DNA of 64,000 bases from Cryoendolithus antarcticus (GCA_002077065.1 NAJO01000017.1:248001-312000), one strand, 5' to 3'; positions 1 to 11,325 are shown, numbered from the stretch's first letter. The notes: generated from the sequence alone by a model not told the origin. Program-made: numbers and translations.

Positions 1-5
1 TCATA

Positions 6-1888
6 ATGGGCTTGTTTGCCCTAAAGGAGACGCACACAGATGCGTCGTCGCCAATCCCAGGAACCGTGCACCTCGTGGACTTGGAGGGCACACTACTGGC
101 GCAACATGCTAAAGGCGGCGAACGAGACATTGTTCTCGTGCCGGCACCTTCTTCAGGTCCCGACGGCCCAGTAGCTACTTGCATAAGACTACCGTATCAA
201 CATATGCTGATTATTGTGTAGCTCAATTGGTCGCCCAGACGAAAGCTCCTGTCGACGATATGCATGTGCGTGTACACGCTTGTGGTTGGCATTGCTTCGG
301 CTGCTATCTACTCCGTCCTCGAGCCCATCTCGGAAGCCACTGGGCTAACAATTGCGAACTTGAATGCTGGTACTGGGGTATCTCGACCGTTGAGCAAGTC
401 ATCGTAAGCGTGTGGACAACTGACATTGTCTCAGTACATGTTCCTGGCCTTTGGCTGGGGCTGTCTCTTCTGGCAACCCCTCGCTCTTCAATTCGGCAAA
501 CGCCCTGTCTACCTCTTCAGCATGCTCGCCACCATGTGCATCCAAGTCTGGGCGCCGCACACAGCGACCAATGGCCAGTGGATCGCCAACAAGATCTTGC
601 AAGGATTCTTTGGCGCTCCGATCGAGTCCCTGTGCGAGATCAGCGTTACGGACATCTACTACCAACATGAACGAGGCCGATACATCGGGCTGTATGCACT
701 TCTCTTGGCGGGGAGTAACTTCTTCGCGCCCATCATTGCCGGCTTCATTGATCGAGGGCAAGGGTGGGAGTGGGTGCTGTACTGGTGTGCGATCTTCTGC
801 GCGATGGGATTCGTATTCTTGTTCTTCTTCATGGAGGAAACGAACTTCGACCGATCTCAGCTCGTTGGCCATGAGCCTGAGCCCGAGCACCGCGTTGCAG
901 ACACCACTCCGCCTAGCGTGTCCGATGATGAGAAGAAAGGCGTGGAGAGTTCGGCTCTGGAGGCTGCCTCGCCGTCACCAGTGCCCGCTACACGACGAAA
1001 GACCTACCTTGACAAGATCAAGCCCTTCCAGAGCGCCGATCTACGCAAGCCGATCCGTCTTGGCGGCATGGTGGCGCGGCCGCTGATCTTCCTGACTTTC
1101 CCAGTCATCTTTTACGCCGGCTTCTCGTACGGCTCGAACCTAGTCTGGTTTAACGTGATCAATGGTAGGCTCTTCGAAACCCCATGCGTCCTCACATACC
1201 AAGTTCTGACACCTTCACAGCCACCGCGTCACTCATCCTCGCCGGCCCAAACTACAACTTTGCTTCCTGGGCTGTCGGTCTGTCCTACGTCTCGCCCCTC
1301 ATTGGCGTAGCCATCGGCAGTGCATACACAGGCTACGGCGGTGACCGTATCGTACTGTGGCTAGCACGTCGTAACAAAGGCATCCTCGAGGCTGAGCACA
1401 GACTCTGGCTCTTCACGCCATCGCTACTCCTGGTCCCTTTTGGGCTGATCCTATGGGGTGTGGGCGCCGCGCACGCCATTCACTGGTTTGGCTGCGTCTT
1501 CGTGAGTCACTCTAATCTGAACTCACGTTAGCTGTCGTGCTTACTGACCTTGTACTAGGCAATGGGCATTATAGCCCTCACCAACACCATCGGCCTGCAG
1601 CTATCCGTCTCCTACTGCATAGACTCCTACGGCGACCTCGGCGGCGAGGCGATCGTTACCGTGATCCTCGTGCGCAACACCATGAGCTTCGCGATAGGCT
1701 ACGGCGTCACGCCTTGGGTCACGAACATGGGGCTGCAGAACGCGTTCATACTCGCGGCGTTTGCGGGCATGGCGCAGTGCGTGACTTTCCTAGTGTTCGT
1801 GAAGTACGGGAAGGGGCTGAGGGCGAGGAGCGCGGGGAGGTATGCGAAGTACGTGGAAGGGATGGGGAGGGCGGGGGTAGTGCATTGA
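6..1888 (+). CDS. MFS transporter, DHA1 drug/polyamine type (5 exons)
   Basis: Predicted proton-driven plasma-membrane transporter of the major facilitator superfamily, DHA1-like branch; substrate unknown. I read five exons: 6-170, 222-377, 435-1164, 1221-1501 and 1559-1888, joined by GT-AG introns of 51, 57, 56 and 57 bp, giving 553 residues. The N-terminus has the usual cytosolic stretch of this branch (IVLVPAPSSGPDGP followed by LNWSPRRK across intron 1). The segment DIYYQHERG at about residue 180 matches the family's loop motif, and a long acidic central loop (about residues 250-310) separates the two six-helix halves. The ATG at position 6 is taken as start because the leader resembles that of relatives, but it lies at the window edge. 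It is convergent with the oxidoreductase gene downstream, 70 bp apart. All exons are open. Confidence 0.9.
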
Positions 1889-1958
1889 CCGCAGTCATGG
1901 TCTGCAGCACACTGATGATGGAAGCTTGGTTGCAGTGCTGCTCTGTGATTACATACAC

Positions 1959-3463
1959 CTACTCCATCTTTACCCGCGCACCTCCACTGATTGTCGCAAT
2001 CACCTGCTGTATGGACTTTGACCAGCCACTACTCACCGTCTCCCAGATACTCATTGCAATCACATACGGTATGCTCGCATCCGGATCGCTTGACAGGCCC
2101 TTGCCTAGCCTCTTCATGTTATAGTAGAAGAACTGAATAGGCAGACCAGCCCCGATGACTTTGATCGGCACCATATTACTCAGCCACTGTCCTCGGACAA
2201 TGTGGCTCATACCGAGCGCCAGCTCGTCATCGTACTCCGGGTTCAGCAAGACCTTGCGCGGGAGCTCTGGCTCAAGAACAGCTGCGCGGCCGAGACCGAT
2301 CATCTGGCAAATGCCAGAGTCCAATGCATCAGCCATGCCGGTTCGTGAGCGGAAGCCGCCGGAGAGCTGGATTGGTATAGGTGAGTCCAGAGATTGCACC
2401 TTCTCCGCGAATTCCGTAAAGAATGCTTCTCGTATCCTCGTGCTTTCCCTCATCTTTGGTGCCTTGTCGATCGTCTTCTTGCCAAACGACTGATGTAGCC
2501 CGCTCGTCTTGTTCTCCGCGTTGCCACCGCTAATCTCCACAAAATCCACCATACCACACTCAACGAGCCAGCGTACCTGTTCGAGTCCTTCGTCTTGCTG
2601 CAACCCGGTCCCAGCGTCCATGTAGTCTGCGCTGTTGAGCTTGACCGAGAGGCAGTAGGGCCGAGGACAGACTTCGCGAATCTCGGTTACGAGGCGGCGA
2701 AGAAGTTTCATGCGATTCTCTGGTGAGCCACCGTACGAGTCTGTGCGTCGATTTGTGTAGGGTGAGAGAAACTGTGAGAGGAGGAAGCCATGGGCTCCGT
2801 GTAGCTGACAGCCGGCGAATCCGGCTTCTCGGGCTACTACTGCGCCGTGGACGACTGTCACGGAAGTCAGCGTTGCACTGTAGCTGTGGATTCTAGTCCG
2901 AGATACTTACACATCGCAACCACCTCATCGATCTCGCTCTCCTCCATAGCTTTCGGCGTGCCCAGCACCTTCTCCAGCGCCATCTTGTCAAGCCACGAAT
3001 CTCCTAGCTTTACGGGTACACTGCTAGGACACAGCGCTGGCATATCCGCGGGCCGGATGCCAGCACCCATCGGAGACATCCTGCCAGGATGCGCGATCTG
3101 AACGATACACGGCGTGCCCTCACTCTGCGCAGTTTGAGCCCACTGCTTCCAGATAGCTAGGATGTCTGATTCGAGACTCTTCTCATGTACACATACGTCC
3201 CCGGCAACCGACAAGAAGCGACGGTCGACCTGCACCTGCCCTGTGATGATCAAGCCGTAGCTTGACTTTGCCCACTTGCTGTATAGATTGCCAAAGGCTT
3301 CCATAGGAGGGTCAAAGTAGGGTCCTATTGCTAGAGTCTCTTGCATAGGGCACTTCACCAGGCGATTCGGTAGGGTAAGACCGCATTGTAACGTTAAAGG
3401 CTCCGAGATAAGTTCGATTGCGGTCTTCTCAACTTCAGTCTTGGTCTCGGTTGTGGTCGACAT
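1959..3463 (-). CDS. NADH:flavin oxidoreductase, old yellow enzyme family
   Basis: FMN-dependent oxidoreductase with a TIM barrel, expected to reduce activated alkenes with NAD(P)H; physiological substrate unknown. Two exons, 3463-2911 and 2854-1959, with a 56-bp GTAAGT...ACAG intron, give 482 residues. Visible family motifs: the flavin-binding start LPNRLVKCPMQE near residue 30-40, HPGRMSP in the second strand region, then after the intron QLHGAHGFLLSQFLSPYTN followed by RTDSYGG, and EISGGNAE further on. These correspond to FMN and active-site segments of old yellow enzymes. The HGAH stretch carries a histidine equivalent to the substrate-binding one. No signal peptide is seen, so a cytosolic location is likely. 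Start is the first ATG, at 3463. Confidence 0.92.
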
Positions 3464-3894
3464 AGCTGCTTCGTAATATCACCTCAATCGTCTCGGTAGT
3501 CAACGAGAGTGCCTGAGTGCAGCACGCGAATATGAATCATGAGCATGGCCCGTTGGGTTCAATGCGCGTCCTGATGTTGAAGGAAGATCCATCGCAGTGG
3601 CGATCTAGATCCACGAACAATCATCGTTATCAGCGCCATTGTGCGTGTCGTCATGTGTATCTCCGGCGCGCACATCATTGACTTTGAAGTCCAGTCTGGC
3701 AGCTCTCGAGGTCATGCAGTAGTAGGCGGCATCTTATCGCAGACCCGCATATCTCCCCGGGCATATCGGGCATAAGCCAGAAGCTTTTTGGCACGTGATC
3801 ATCAAGACCACGCGTCTCGTGCTCAGAGACAGCTGTGAACTGCAGCCTGCTCGCCTGCTCCAGTGCAGTGGCTTATTTCTAAGCGCGGCATCGA
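3464..3894. other. Intergenic, promoter side of the oxidoreductase gene
   Basis: About 430 bp upstream of the minus-strand oxidoreductase and downstream of the minus-strand F-box-like gene. A CACGTG core occurs near 3792. I see no convincing coding sequence or RNA gene. Confidence 0.4.
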
Positions 3895-4794
3895 TCAGTA
3901 ATACATCACCCTACTCCTCGGATCCGGATTCCACTCCTCACTCTCCACACTAACCCTCAATGTCTCCATCAACCCCAGCGAACGCCTCATATATTCGTCC
4001 TCCCCCATCAGCGGCCGCGCCTCCGCCGCCTCAAGCGTGAAAGTCTGCGCCTTGGCATCATACTCCCAGCTCCACCAGACCTGCTCCAGGTTTGGCGGAT
4101 CAACTAGGTACCGTTGCTCGTGGTCTATCTTTAGGATTAGCCCGATAAGCCGATTACACCAGGTCTTGAAACTGCCTTTGACGGACGCATTGTTGCGGAC
4201 GAAGACGAGGCGTTTGAGATTGTGCAGGCGGCGGAGGAGCTGGATGAGGTCTCTGGTGTGGTCGAAGAGGAAGTGCCAGCGACTTGATGAGAGAAGAACG
4301 ATCGCTAGAGTGTCCAGTTGCAGATTGGGCATATCGAACGGACAGTTGCCCCAGGCGATGAGCTTGCGGAAATGACGGTCGTCAGCGACGAACGTGAGCG
4401 AGCGAATTGCTGACTGAAGACTTGGTGCAAGTGAGATTAGCCGCGCATCGATATTGGCGAAAGGGCTGGTGATCGAGAAGCTTGTGTAGGCAAGGGCGAG
4501 GATTTGGTGGTCGTAGTAGAGCTGGCGACACGCTAGCAGTGGCCAGAGTTTGGAGCTTGCGGTGTAAGAACTGTTGAGGACTGCGATACCGTTTGGCATA
4601 TGTGTGACTGGCCCGATGCTTGAGTCCTCGAAGACATACTCGATTATCTGTGTGAGCAGTTCCGTGGGTAATAGTAGCAGGCGGGACTCCTTGGGTCCTT
4701 CGGCTGTGAGATGGAGCACTGGTAGTGGACATGATTTATCGACCGTCTGTGTGGCAGCACTTATGCTGTGCAATGGGGTCGCCATCGTTGCCAT
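3895..4794 (-). CDS. F-box-like protein of unknown target
   Basis: Single-exon gene of 299 residues. The N-terminal segment LLLLPTELLTQIIEYVF, followed by a cysteine-containing stretch (LLACRQLYYDHQILA), has the look of the degenerate F-box / 2EXR-type motif common in expanded families of filamentous ascomycetes. The rest has leucine-rich helical character (LDTLAIVLL, LHNLKRLVFV) without classical leucine-rich repeats. Such proteins may act as substrate adaptors in SCF ubiquitin ligases, but no substrate can be named. I chose the ATG at 4794 (MATMATPLHS), because the open frame further upstream lacks any better start and reads like leader. Unlike the two related-looking genes near 7.4-8.8 kb, this copy is fully open. 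Confidence 0.7.
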   Translation of the reverse strand: MATMATPLHSISAATQTVDKSCPLPVLHLTAEGPKESRLLLLPTELLTQIIEYVFEDSSIGPVTHMPNGIAVLNSSYTASSKLWPLLACRQLYYDHQILALAYTSFSITSPFANIDARLISLAPSLQSAIRSLTFVADDRHFRKLIAWGNCPFDMPNLQLDTLAIVLLSSSRWHFLFDHTRDLIQLLRRLHNLKRLVFVRNNASVKGSFKTWCNRLIGLILKIDHEQRYLVDPPNLEQVWWSWEYDAKAQTFTLEAAEARPLMGEDEYMRRSLGLMETLRVSVESEEWNPDPRSRVMYY

Positions 4795-5151
4795 GTTGTG
4801 CTCAGCAGCTGACGTGCGGGTGGATCGATCACTGAGAGTGTCGTCAGTAGTAAGCACTTGCGTATATGTGTAGCTATACCCCCACCAAGTACACATGCCG
4901 TATCCTTGGCCGAATTCGGAAGCTGTCAGGACTCAGCTGCGCGATAGTTGGTTGCATAGCTTGCACAGGAATAATTTGCACCGCCAGCGCACCTCGATGC
5001 TCTATGGACGAAGTCAGTAGCAGATGTCTTAGAGATGATGCGCAGATGAGTCTGGAACTTGGTCCCGGCTCTGACCTGAGCCAGTGTGTAGAATGCTTTT
5101 GTTACAGCGAATTGAACCGCTATGCTACACTGCTTCGCATTCAATAGCGCC
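4795..5151. other. Intergenic spacer
   Basis: About 357 bp between two minus-strand genes: leader of the F-box-like gene and 3' region of WBP1. I see nothing else in it. Confidence 0.4.
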
Positions 5152-6617
5152 TCACCTCTTCGTCGCCTTGAGATCTTGCTTTGGTTGCGCCGGCTTGCTG
5201 TACAGCCACAGCCCGACGAAGACCAACCATCCCACGACCGTCACCCAGATGCCCGAGATCCAGGGCCATGCGCCTGAGATGACATAACTTCTCGGCCACT
5301 CATCATGCGCGAAGTGCCTCACAGTGACAGTCCGCTTCTCCTCAACACTCGTCACGAATGGCCTCTGGTAGTTGACGTAGAAGTTGAAGATGCCGTGCTG
5401 GTCTGGCAGCTTGAAGGTCTGCGTAAAGATCGTGGCGTTTGCTGTCTGTTGCGAGGGAAGAAGGTTCAGACGGTGAAAGGGCGAGAGCATGCTGAACTCC
5501 AGTTGAACTGCATCGCCTGCTGCTGGCGTGAAGGGCGTCCAATTCGTGCCGGACCATTCGGAGATGGCAATGGAGTAGTACACGTCGTTCTTTATGCGGT
5601 AAATTGTGGGATTCAGCTCAACGCCTGCTTTGGTGATGTCGGTAGTCTTCTGTCCCGTCTCGTTCAGGGAGTGGGTGACTATTCCTGCCTTGATCACGCC
5701 AGCCTCCTTGAACGTCCAAGCTGAGAGCTTCTCTGCAAATGCGCGGTTGCTGGACTTGCTAGCTTTTGCGCCTGCAGTCGCAGCTTGCACTGACGCGTCG
5801 AACCACTTGTCTTCCAACGCCTCCACACTTCCCAGTACGGTGAAGCGTGCATTGTTCAGTGCCTGGAATGCGGTCACAAGGCTGATCTGCGAGCCAGTCG
5901 CGAACAAATCATCGGCCTCAGTATCATCCGACTTAGGGCTGTATGTGTACGCGGTCGCTGGTGCTTTCACAATGGAGGACAGCAGCGGGCTCTCATTGCC
6001 CAGGACTTGTCCGACTGCACGTGGCAGTGCTACAAGCCCTTCCACACCAAAGTAGTCCTTAATACCCTTCTTTCCGGAGCTTCCAGACGGCAGAAGCAGC
6101 ACATCATGCTGTTCGCTCGCGCTCTTCGTGTCGTAATTGAAGTGATCCACTACTAAGCTCGTCCGGTCTGAGGGCAGAGTGATGTCGAGTTCCAGCAGTA
6201 GACTACTGATCGCGCTGGGCACTGAGCTGTCCCCGGACAGAGCAAGCAAGACGTTGGATCCAGCGTTAACGAATTCAATGATCAGCTTGGGCGTAAGGTT
6301 TGGGCCGAAGCCTTTCGATTTGGGTGGGAGTAGGAGGAGGTGCGAGTATGCGGGTTCGCCGAGATGGAAGAGGCCAAGAGACGTGTCTTTTGGTGTGGAG
6401 TATGTGAGTTGGAAGCCTCGTGCTGGTGTATCTCGTCAGTACTTTGTCTCTTCGTGTGTCCGTGAAGCCACTTACAAGTCAAATCCGACCAGAAAGTCGA
6501 ATACTTTGCCTTGTCTGCTTCATCCTCAATGACAACTAGTAGAGTGTTGCCGGCTGCTGAGAGAGCCGCAGCGAGGCTCGTGAGGCCCAGCACCAGGCCG
6601 TATAGTATTGACCGCAT
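5152..6617 (-). CDS. WBP1: Oligosaccharyltransferase 48-kDa subunit (Wbp1)
   Basis: Essential, non-catalytic subunit of the ER oligosaccharyltransferase that transfers the lipid-linked glycan to asparagines of nascent proteins. Two exons, 6617-6476 and 6422-5152, separated by a 53-bp intron (GTAAGT...CCAG), give 470 residues, close to the family length. A signal peptide is visible (LYGLVLGLTSLAAALSAAG), followed by the luminal start TLLVVIEDE. After the intron the conserved GFQLTY and the GGVN-like fold continue, and the C-terminus has one membrane helix (WISGIWVTVVGWLVFVGLWLY). It ends in a lysine-bearing cytosolic tail (LKATKR), the kind that gives ER retention. The gene is divergent from the complex I 9.5 kDa gene with only about 200 bp between the starts. 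Confidence 0.95.
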
Positions 6618-6821
6618 TGTATGATCTTGTCACTGCACACACGAAATGTTCCTGGTGTTGGAGCATTGGAGCCAGCTGTTCGGCGTACTTGCATGACTCG
6701 CGCAGCGGCCGAGCTGTGCGACCATGCACTTCACCTCCTCCATCCTCACTCGGTACACACAACACGCCTCACTACCGTCTGCCTGTGATCGATCCTCAAG
6801 CGCACGTACTCGATCGCAGAC
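6618..6821. promoter_or_regulatory. Shared divergent promoter, WBP1 / complex I 9.5 kDa
   Basis: Only 204 bp separate the start codons of two divergently transcribed genes, so the 5' leaders and promoters must overlap here. No specific factor site is claimed. The reading is inferred from gene layout. Confidence 0.5.
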
Positions 6822-7157
6822 ATGGCGCCCGTCTCCTTCTGGACCGCTCCCACAACATACATCCACTGGGCAGCACGCGCAAAGCCAGCCATCTTCTGGA
6901 GCATAGTCATTGGCTGCATGGGACCTCTTACATTGGTACGACGAGACGGCGTGGTATGGACAGTCTGAACGGAACTAATGAAGTCGTAGATTGTCGTACC
7001 GCCACTTCGCGAACGCCTGGGAGACCCGATGCGATCACAGATCCCTCTTACGTACCCGAGTGAGTGGTCATATGTCTGGAGGATGTGAGACGCAGACTAA
7101 AGATGTGATGCAGTACCCCGAGGACGAAGGCAAATCCCATCCGGCTACGACGACTAA
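6822..7157 (+). CDS. nuo9.5: NADH:ubiquinone oxidoreductase 9.5 kDa subunit
   Basis: Small accessory subunit of mitochondrial complex I (fungal 9.5 kDa subunit, counterpart of NDUFA3). It would be missed by simple ORF calling: three exons, 6822-6935, 6990-7059 and 7114-7157, with two 54-bp introns (GTACGA...GTAG and GTGAGT...GCAG), give 75 residues. Diagnostic features: the hydrophobic single helix with AIFWSIVIGCMGPLTL, then VVPPLRERLGD directly after the first intron, IPLTYP before the second, and the terminal GYDD followed by the stop. The splice phases agree exactly at both junctions, which is strong support for the model. Known members are about this length. Divergent neighbour: WBP1. 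Confidence 0.9.
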
Positions 7158-7371
7158 AATGCCAACTGAATATGAGATGGGGTGGTCATGAGGGAGTGGA
7201 CTAGCTCGCGATGTAGCAGCTTGACCATTGGGAGTTACGGCGCACAGGAACAATTTCAGGAGGTTGCATTCGTGTACATACGCACTTGAACTGCCACCAA
7301 GTCACCGAACAGCTCGCCGTGCCCAGCAGAAGACAGAGTTGTGTCGATGAAGCTTTGCGAGCCTCGCTGCC

Positions 7372-7977
7372 CTACAGTTCCCATCGGAGGAAGTACACGG
7401 CTTTGTACCTCGTTACTCCACCGCTCCCATCAGTCCCGGTCGTCCTCTCACCAGTACGCAACTGCGCGATTTCGACCACCCTCGGCTCTGTCACGCCTAG
7501 TCTTGCCATCTTTCTGCGATAGTAGATCACCAACAACTCCAGTACAGATGCACGGTCTCGTCTCTTCCCCAAGAGCTTCATGTCCGCCGTAGTTTCCAGC
7601 CCCAGGTTACTGACCCGTTCCAGCTGACATCTTGATAGGTTCTGCACCCAAAGCCTCAAGAGGATTTAGCTGTCCACCAAGAAGTACGTGGTACCGTAGA
7701 ATATTCGCGAGGCGTATGCGCGGAGCTGCTCGCACACTTGTATGAGCGCGGCTGGGCACTTGTGCTGCGTGGAATCTACGTTGTCGTTTCGCAGCTTGGC
7801 ATAGATAAGCATAGGTGTCTCGCGCGTGAAGACGAGATGGAAGATCTGATTCTTGATTTCTACTGGGAGGCTGAGCAGGGCTAGACGAACAGGCGGGTCT
7901 CTCATGGATGTAGCCATGGCTGACTGAGTGTCTGGCCGAGCTTGATATGGTATTCCTCCACTAAAGCTATAATTCAC
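7372..7977 (-). pseudogene. F-box-like gene A, interrupted by one in-frame TAA
   Basis: A 606-base minus-strand frame is open except for one TAA at 7668-7666. The part before the stop has the degenerate F-box start LALLSLPVEIKNQIFHLVF, then PAALIQVCEQLRAYASRIFYG. The part after, in the same frame, has RLWVQNLS and MARLGVTEPRVVEI. Both halves align along their length with the neighbouring gene at 8244-8788 (PAALIQVNQQIRAEAQLIFYN; LQRLGVKEPQKVEF), so the stop lies inside once-continuous coding sequence, opposite a cysteine/leucine position of the paralogue. A 36-nt GTGGAC...GCAG segment could in principle remove the stop, but it is shorter than any other intron here and its donor is poor. Function, if any remains, would be as a shortened N-terminal fragment. 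Confidence 0.72.
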
Positions 7978-8243
7978 AAATGTTATACAAATTACAAGTA
8001 TTGGCTATACATTTCAGCACGAGCTTGCCATCTTGCGAGCGATGGTAGCACGGGTTGACAAAAATGAACGAGATGGTATAGAAAGTCTGTTGAACTGATG
8101 GCAAAGCCTGCAGTAGGCTGACTCTCTGATCTGCTTAGTCCCCGATATCTGGCATGCATCTGTCAGAGTCGACTGGACGTGACCGTTATCCTTGCTCCCG
8201 ACCTCCTACTCGCCTGTTCGAGTCTCGAACCCCTGCAATGCTA

Positions 8244-8788
8244 CTACGCCGAACTTGCCGCATCCACGTGCACCGCATCCTTTCGCCCCCGAAGCCAAAG
8301 CATGCTCTCCCCAGTATGCCACTGCACAAACTCCACTTTTTGCGGTTCCTTGACTCCCAGTCGCTGCAGCTCGTCCCGCCACCCCGTCGCCCAAGACTCC
8401 GCTTCACACCCTTTGACCACGTTTGAACAAATATGTCCGCCGAGATGCAAAGCTGGACATGCTCAATCGCATCAATCTGCTTGCTCGATAGGGTTGACAG
8501 CCAACGTGCGAAGATCAAACAGTGCCCGATAGAGAAGCTCATTCTGTTGTAGAAAATCAGCTGGGCTTCAGCGCGAATTTGTTGGTTGACTTGGATGAGT
8601 GCTGCCGGATGGGCTTCGTGCCTGTAGCGGATGAAGTCTGAGAAGCCTCGCCGTGCTGATTCATATGGCGTTATGGGCTGTTCGCGGGTCAGGACGTATT
8701 TGTAGATCTCGATCCTGAGTTCGGTTGGGAGGCGGGAAAGTGGAAATTGAGTATCGGTGTTATAGACGACGACTGGTCTAGACTCCAT
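8244..8788 (-). pseudogene. F-box-like gene B, frameshifted tandem paralogue
   Basis: Tandem relative of the gene at 7372-7977. From the ATG at 8788 the frame reads a F-box-like start (FPLSRLPTELRIEIYKYVLT), PAALIQVNQQIRAEA and ARWLSTLSSKQIDAIEHVQL, all with counterparts in paralogue A. Past about 8445 that frame turns into glycine/arginine-rich sequence with no counterpart, whereas the -1 frame supplies CEAESW, then ELQRLGVKEPQKVEFVQW, matching the C-terminal part of A, and stops at 8244. A one-base gain or two-base loss around 8425-8450 explains this. The gene could still make a 200-residue protein with an aberrant tail ending at 8186. I favour a pseudogene or a sequencing indel. Confidence 0.68.
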
Positions 8789-9171
8789 GGCTGATGATCT
8801 GTTGATCTTCCGCTACTGCGTGATACTTATTCTGTAGGTGTAGCAGCTTTGTGAGGAGGAGGTATGATGCATCAGGTAATATCAGAGACGTCTTCTGTGC
8901 AAACTTCGGCTCGATATGATTCCACGAGTGGGCGTGGTTGGTAGATAAAAGCTCATGGCAGCACGCGCTACGCAGTGAGATAGATGTGATACGAGACTGA
9001 GCGCTGCTGATGAGGGATGCGAATGAGCAGTGAAGGGTAAGGAAGAGCAAGCTCAGAAGGCCAGTGCCAAGTATACCTCAGTCAGTCCAGCTACCATCGA
9101 CGATGACAACAACATCAACATACCTTTTCTGAGTCCCGCGACTCATCACCATAGCCCATAGCCTGACTCTC
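8789..9171. other. Intergenic spacer
   Basis: 383 bp between the start of F-box-like gene B and the 3' end of the dehydrogenase pseudogene. I see nothing coding or structured. Confidence 0.4.
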
Positions 9172-10115
9172 TCACTTGATCCCAAATTTCCTCAGCTCCG
9201 TCGCAGTCCACTCCCACAACCGCCCAGCCAACACATCATCCTTCCCATGCTTCGGCAACTTAGCCTCCACCCCCACCGGCTCATAGTAGACTCCACTCCT
9301 CACCATCTTCTCCCCACTCCCCAAAGGCGCCGTAGCGGCCCAAGTCTGGTTCCAGGCTGTTTGCTCGGCAGTCATCATGGGCATCACCATAGCAGCCGCT
9401 CTCACCATCATCTTGGTCGGTCCGGTGAAGTTGTCCTGCAAGCCGGTATTGCTCACGCCCGGATGGATCGCTACGGTAGTGATCGTGGGGTAACGGCGGG
9501 CGAGCTCGCGCGCATAGAGCTGATTGGCTAGTTTGGACTCTCCATAGCGGCGTTGTGGAGCGAGGGGCCCGTGGGCGGACTGCGTGGTGTGCATCTTGGA
9601 AAGGGAAATGGTGGAGGACATGAATTTGAATAGGTCAGAGGAGAGGATGACGATACGGATATCATGGCCTTGCTCTGCTGTCAGAGCGAGTGTCGGGAGG
9701 AGGAGGTTGATAAGCGTGGCGTGGCCTAGATGGTTCGTGCCGAATTGCACCTCATAACCATCCTTCGTGAGGCCGGGAGGTACCGCCATGACGCCTGCGT
9801 TTGCCATGAGGAGGTCTAGACGTGCTTCGCGACGAAAGAAATCCGCAGCGGCAGCTTTGACGGATTCAAACGAGGCGAGGTCCATCTTGAGGAAGTAAAC
9901 TTGAGCGATTGGTTATCTGGCGTGGGCATCTTGGAGGAGCCTATCGGCTGAGGCTTGGGAGCGGTGAAGTAGATGCGCTCCGGACCGTGGGCGGCGAGGT
10001 TAAGGAGCGTTTCGCGGCCAAATCCTGAGGTCGCACCTGTAACGAACAGGATCTTGCCTTTCTGAGAGGGAATCTCCGTGGCCGGGTCGAAGTGGAAGGC
10101 GAGGCCTTTTGTCAT
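9172..10115 (-). pseudogene. Short-chain dehydrogenase/reductase with a one-base deletion
   Basis: NAD(P)-dependent Rossmann-fold oxidoreductase, related to the retinol dehydrogenase/WW-oxidoreductase-like SDRs of fungi. The cofactor motif is TGATSGFG near residue 24-31. Past a frame change near 9900 come NAGVM, the catalytic serine region (VILSSDLFKF), the YGESK motif (Tyr and Lys of the catalytic pair) and HPGVSNT. The two frames meet at a point where inserting a single G in the run AAGTT restores the usual SLKVYFLKMDLASF transition. No GT donor lies between the conserved parts, so an intron does not explain the change. Either the gene is dead by a very recent one-base loss or the assembly has an indel. 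The rest of the frame is clean, which argues for recency. Confidence 0.75.
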
Positions 10116-11325
10116 GGCTGCTGGATTCCTTGCGCGGATTGGGCTTCGGAAATGACTGTATGGAAGTAGAACAGGAGCGATGATGAAGGGGATTTTTTAC
10201 CACCTTGCACTGGCGACTCGCCTCTACTTATACGCACCTGATCAACGACCACGATCCTGTGCAGTCTGACAGTGAACATGTGCAATGACCGCGTGCTAGC
10301 ACCTCGCCACGGCCACGATATCGAAAATAGTCCCCCAAGACCGGAGCTGAGTAGGCTTGTAGTATACATGCCATAGCGATGGGCGTTCATGTAGGAGGTC
10401 AGAATTGGCCAAACGGAGTTAGAGATCGAGAAGTTGATATTAGGCCGGTCAGCCTTATAGCCTCAGGCATTTGTTCCGGACTCCATTGTCGATGACCCCA
10501 TCTGAAACTCGTGCAGTATCGTCGATTCTACATGCGCCATACCTAATTACAGCACCTGGAGGCTTCATCCCTGGAACTACCCTCATTCACCAATTATGGT
10601 GACACCATGTGTATAGACCTTGGATGACAAGAGAGAGGCACACTTCGGGTCCACGACGGCCACGATCCGGTGGGCATTGCTTGATGGCGGGCACTGCTGC
10701 TTTACACGGCGTCAAGACCACACAGAAGCTCTCGAGCCTGTCTAAGCGACGGCTTCCGTGAATCTCGCCACCATCGCACCTTCACCGGTAGATCTATACG
10801 CCCCTGGCTACACACAACGTCTCCGACCCTCGTTGTACTCCATACCATGAGCTTTGGGTTCGACCTGGCACTCCATCTGCCGTCGATGGCAATAACCTTC
10901 GAGGTGATGTTCATTGAAGGCACTTCGATCCATAATAACTAGCGCGTTCTGGTCATGGTGGCCAGCAAGTTCTGCGTTTGATCACCTTTGCAAATCTACT
11001 CCCGCCGTCTCGTATCTTCTGGCATTCCCTTGTCGCTTGTCAATAGGCTTTCAACGTCTTATGATACTCTTCTCCAGTCCTTTGACTTCTTACATGGGCG
11101 AGAAAGCGCCAATCGTTTACTTCATGGCAAGGAAGGCAAGCGCTGTGGCCTTGACAGTCTGGGTATATCAGGTAGTATGCTGCACACAGCTCACCGGCTA
11201 CCTTTCCTCAGCATCTACGACTTGGTCAAGAGTCGTCCTTACTCTCTCAATCTCTCTCCACCTTATTCCTCCAACAATTACCCGCCCCCCGTCTTACCAA
11301 ACAACTCCCACCAACTACTCTCGCC
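10116..11325. other. 1.2-kb intergenic region upstream of the Argonaute relic
   Basis: Lies between the start of the minus-strand dehydrogenase and the plus-strand Argonaute-like gene, so it holds both promoters. Pyrimidine-rich stretches with short repeats occur just before 11326 (CTCTCAATCTCTC, about 11240-11300), typical of a fungal core promoter and leader. The frames here have no domain I can recognise. Confidence 0.4.

Noticed and set aside
8186..8788. Full 200-residue reading of F-box-like copy B
   Set aside because: The last third is Gly/Arg/Ser/Cys-rich and has no counterpart in paralogue A, while the neighbouring frame does.
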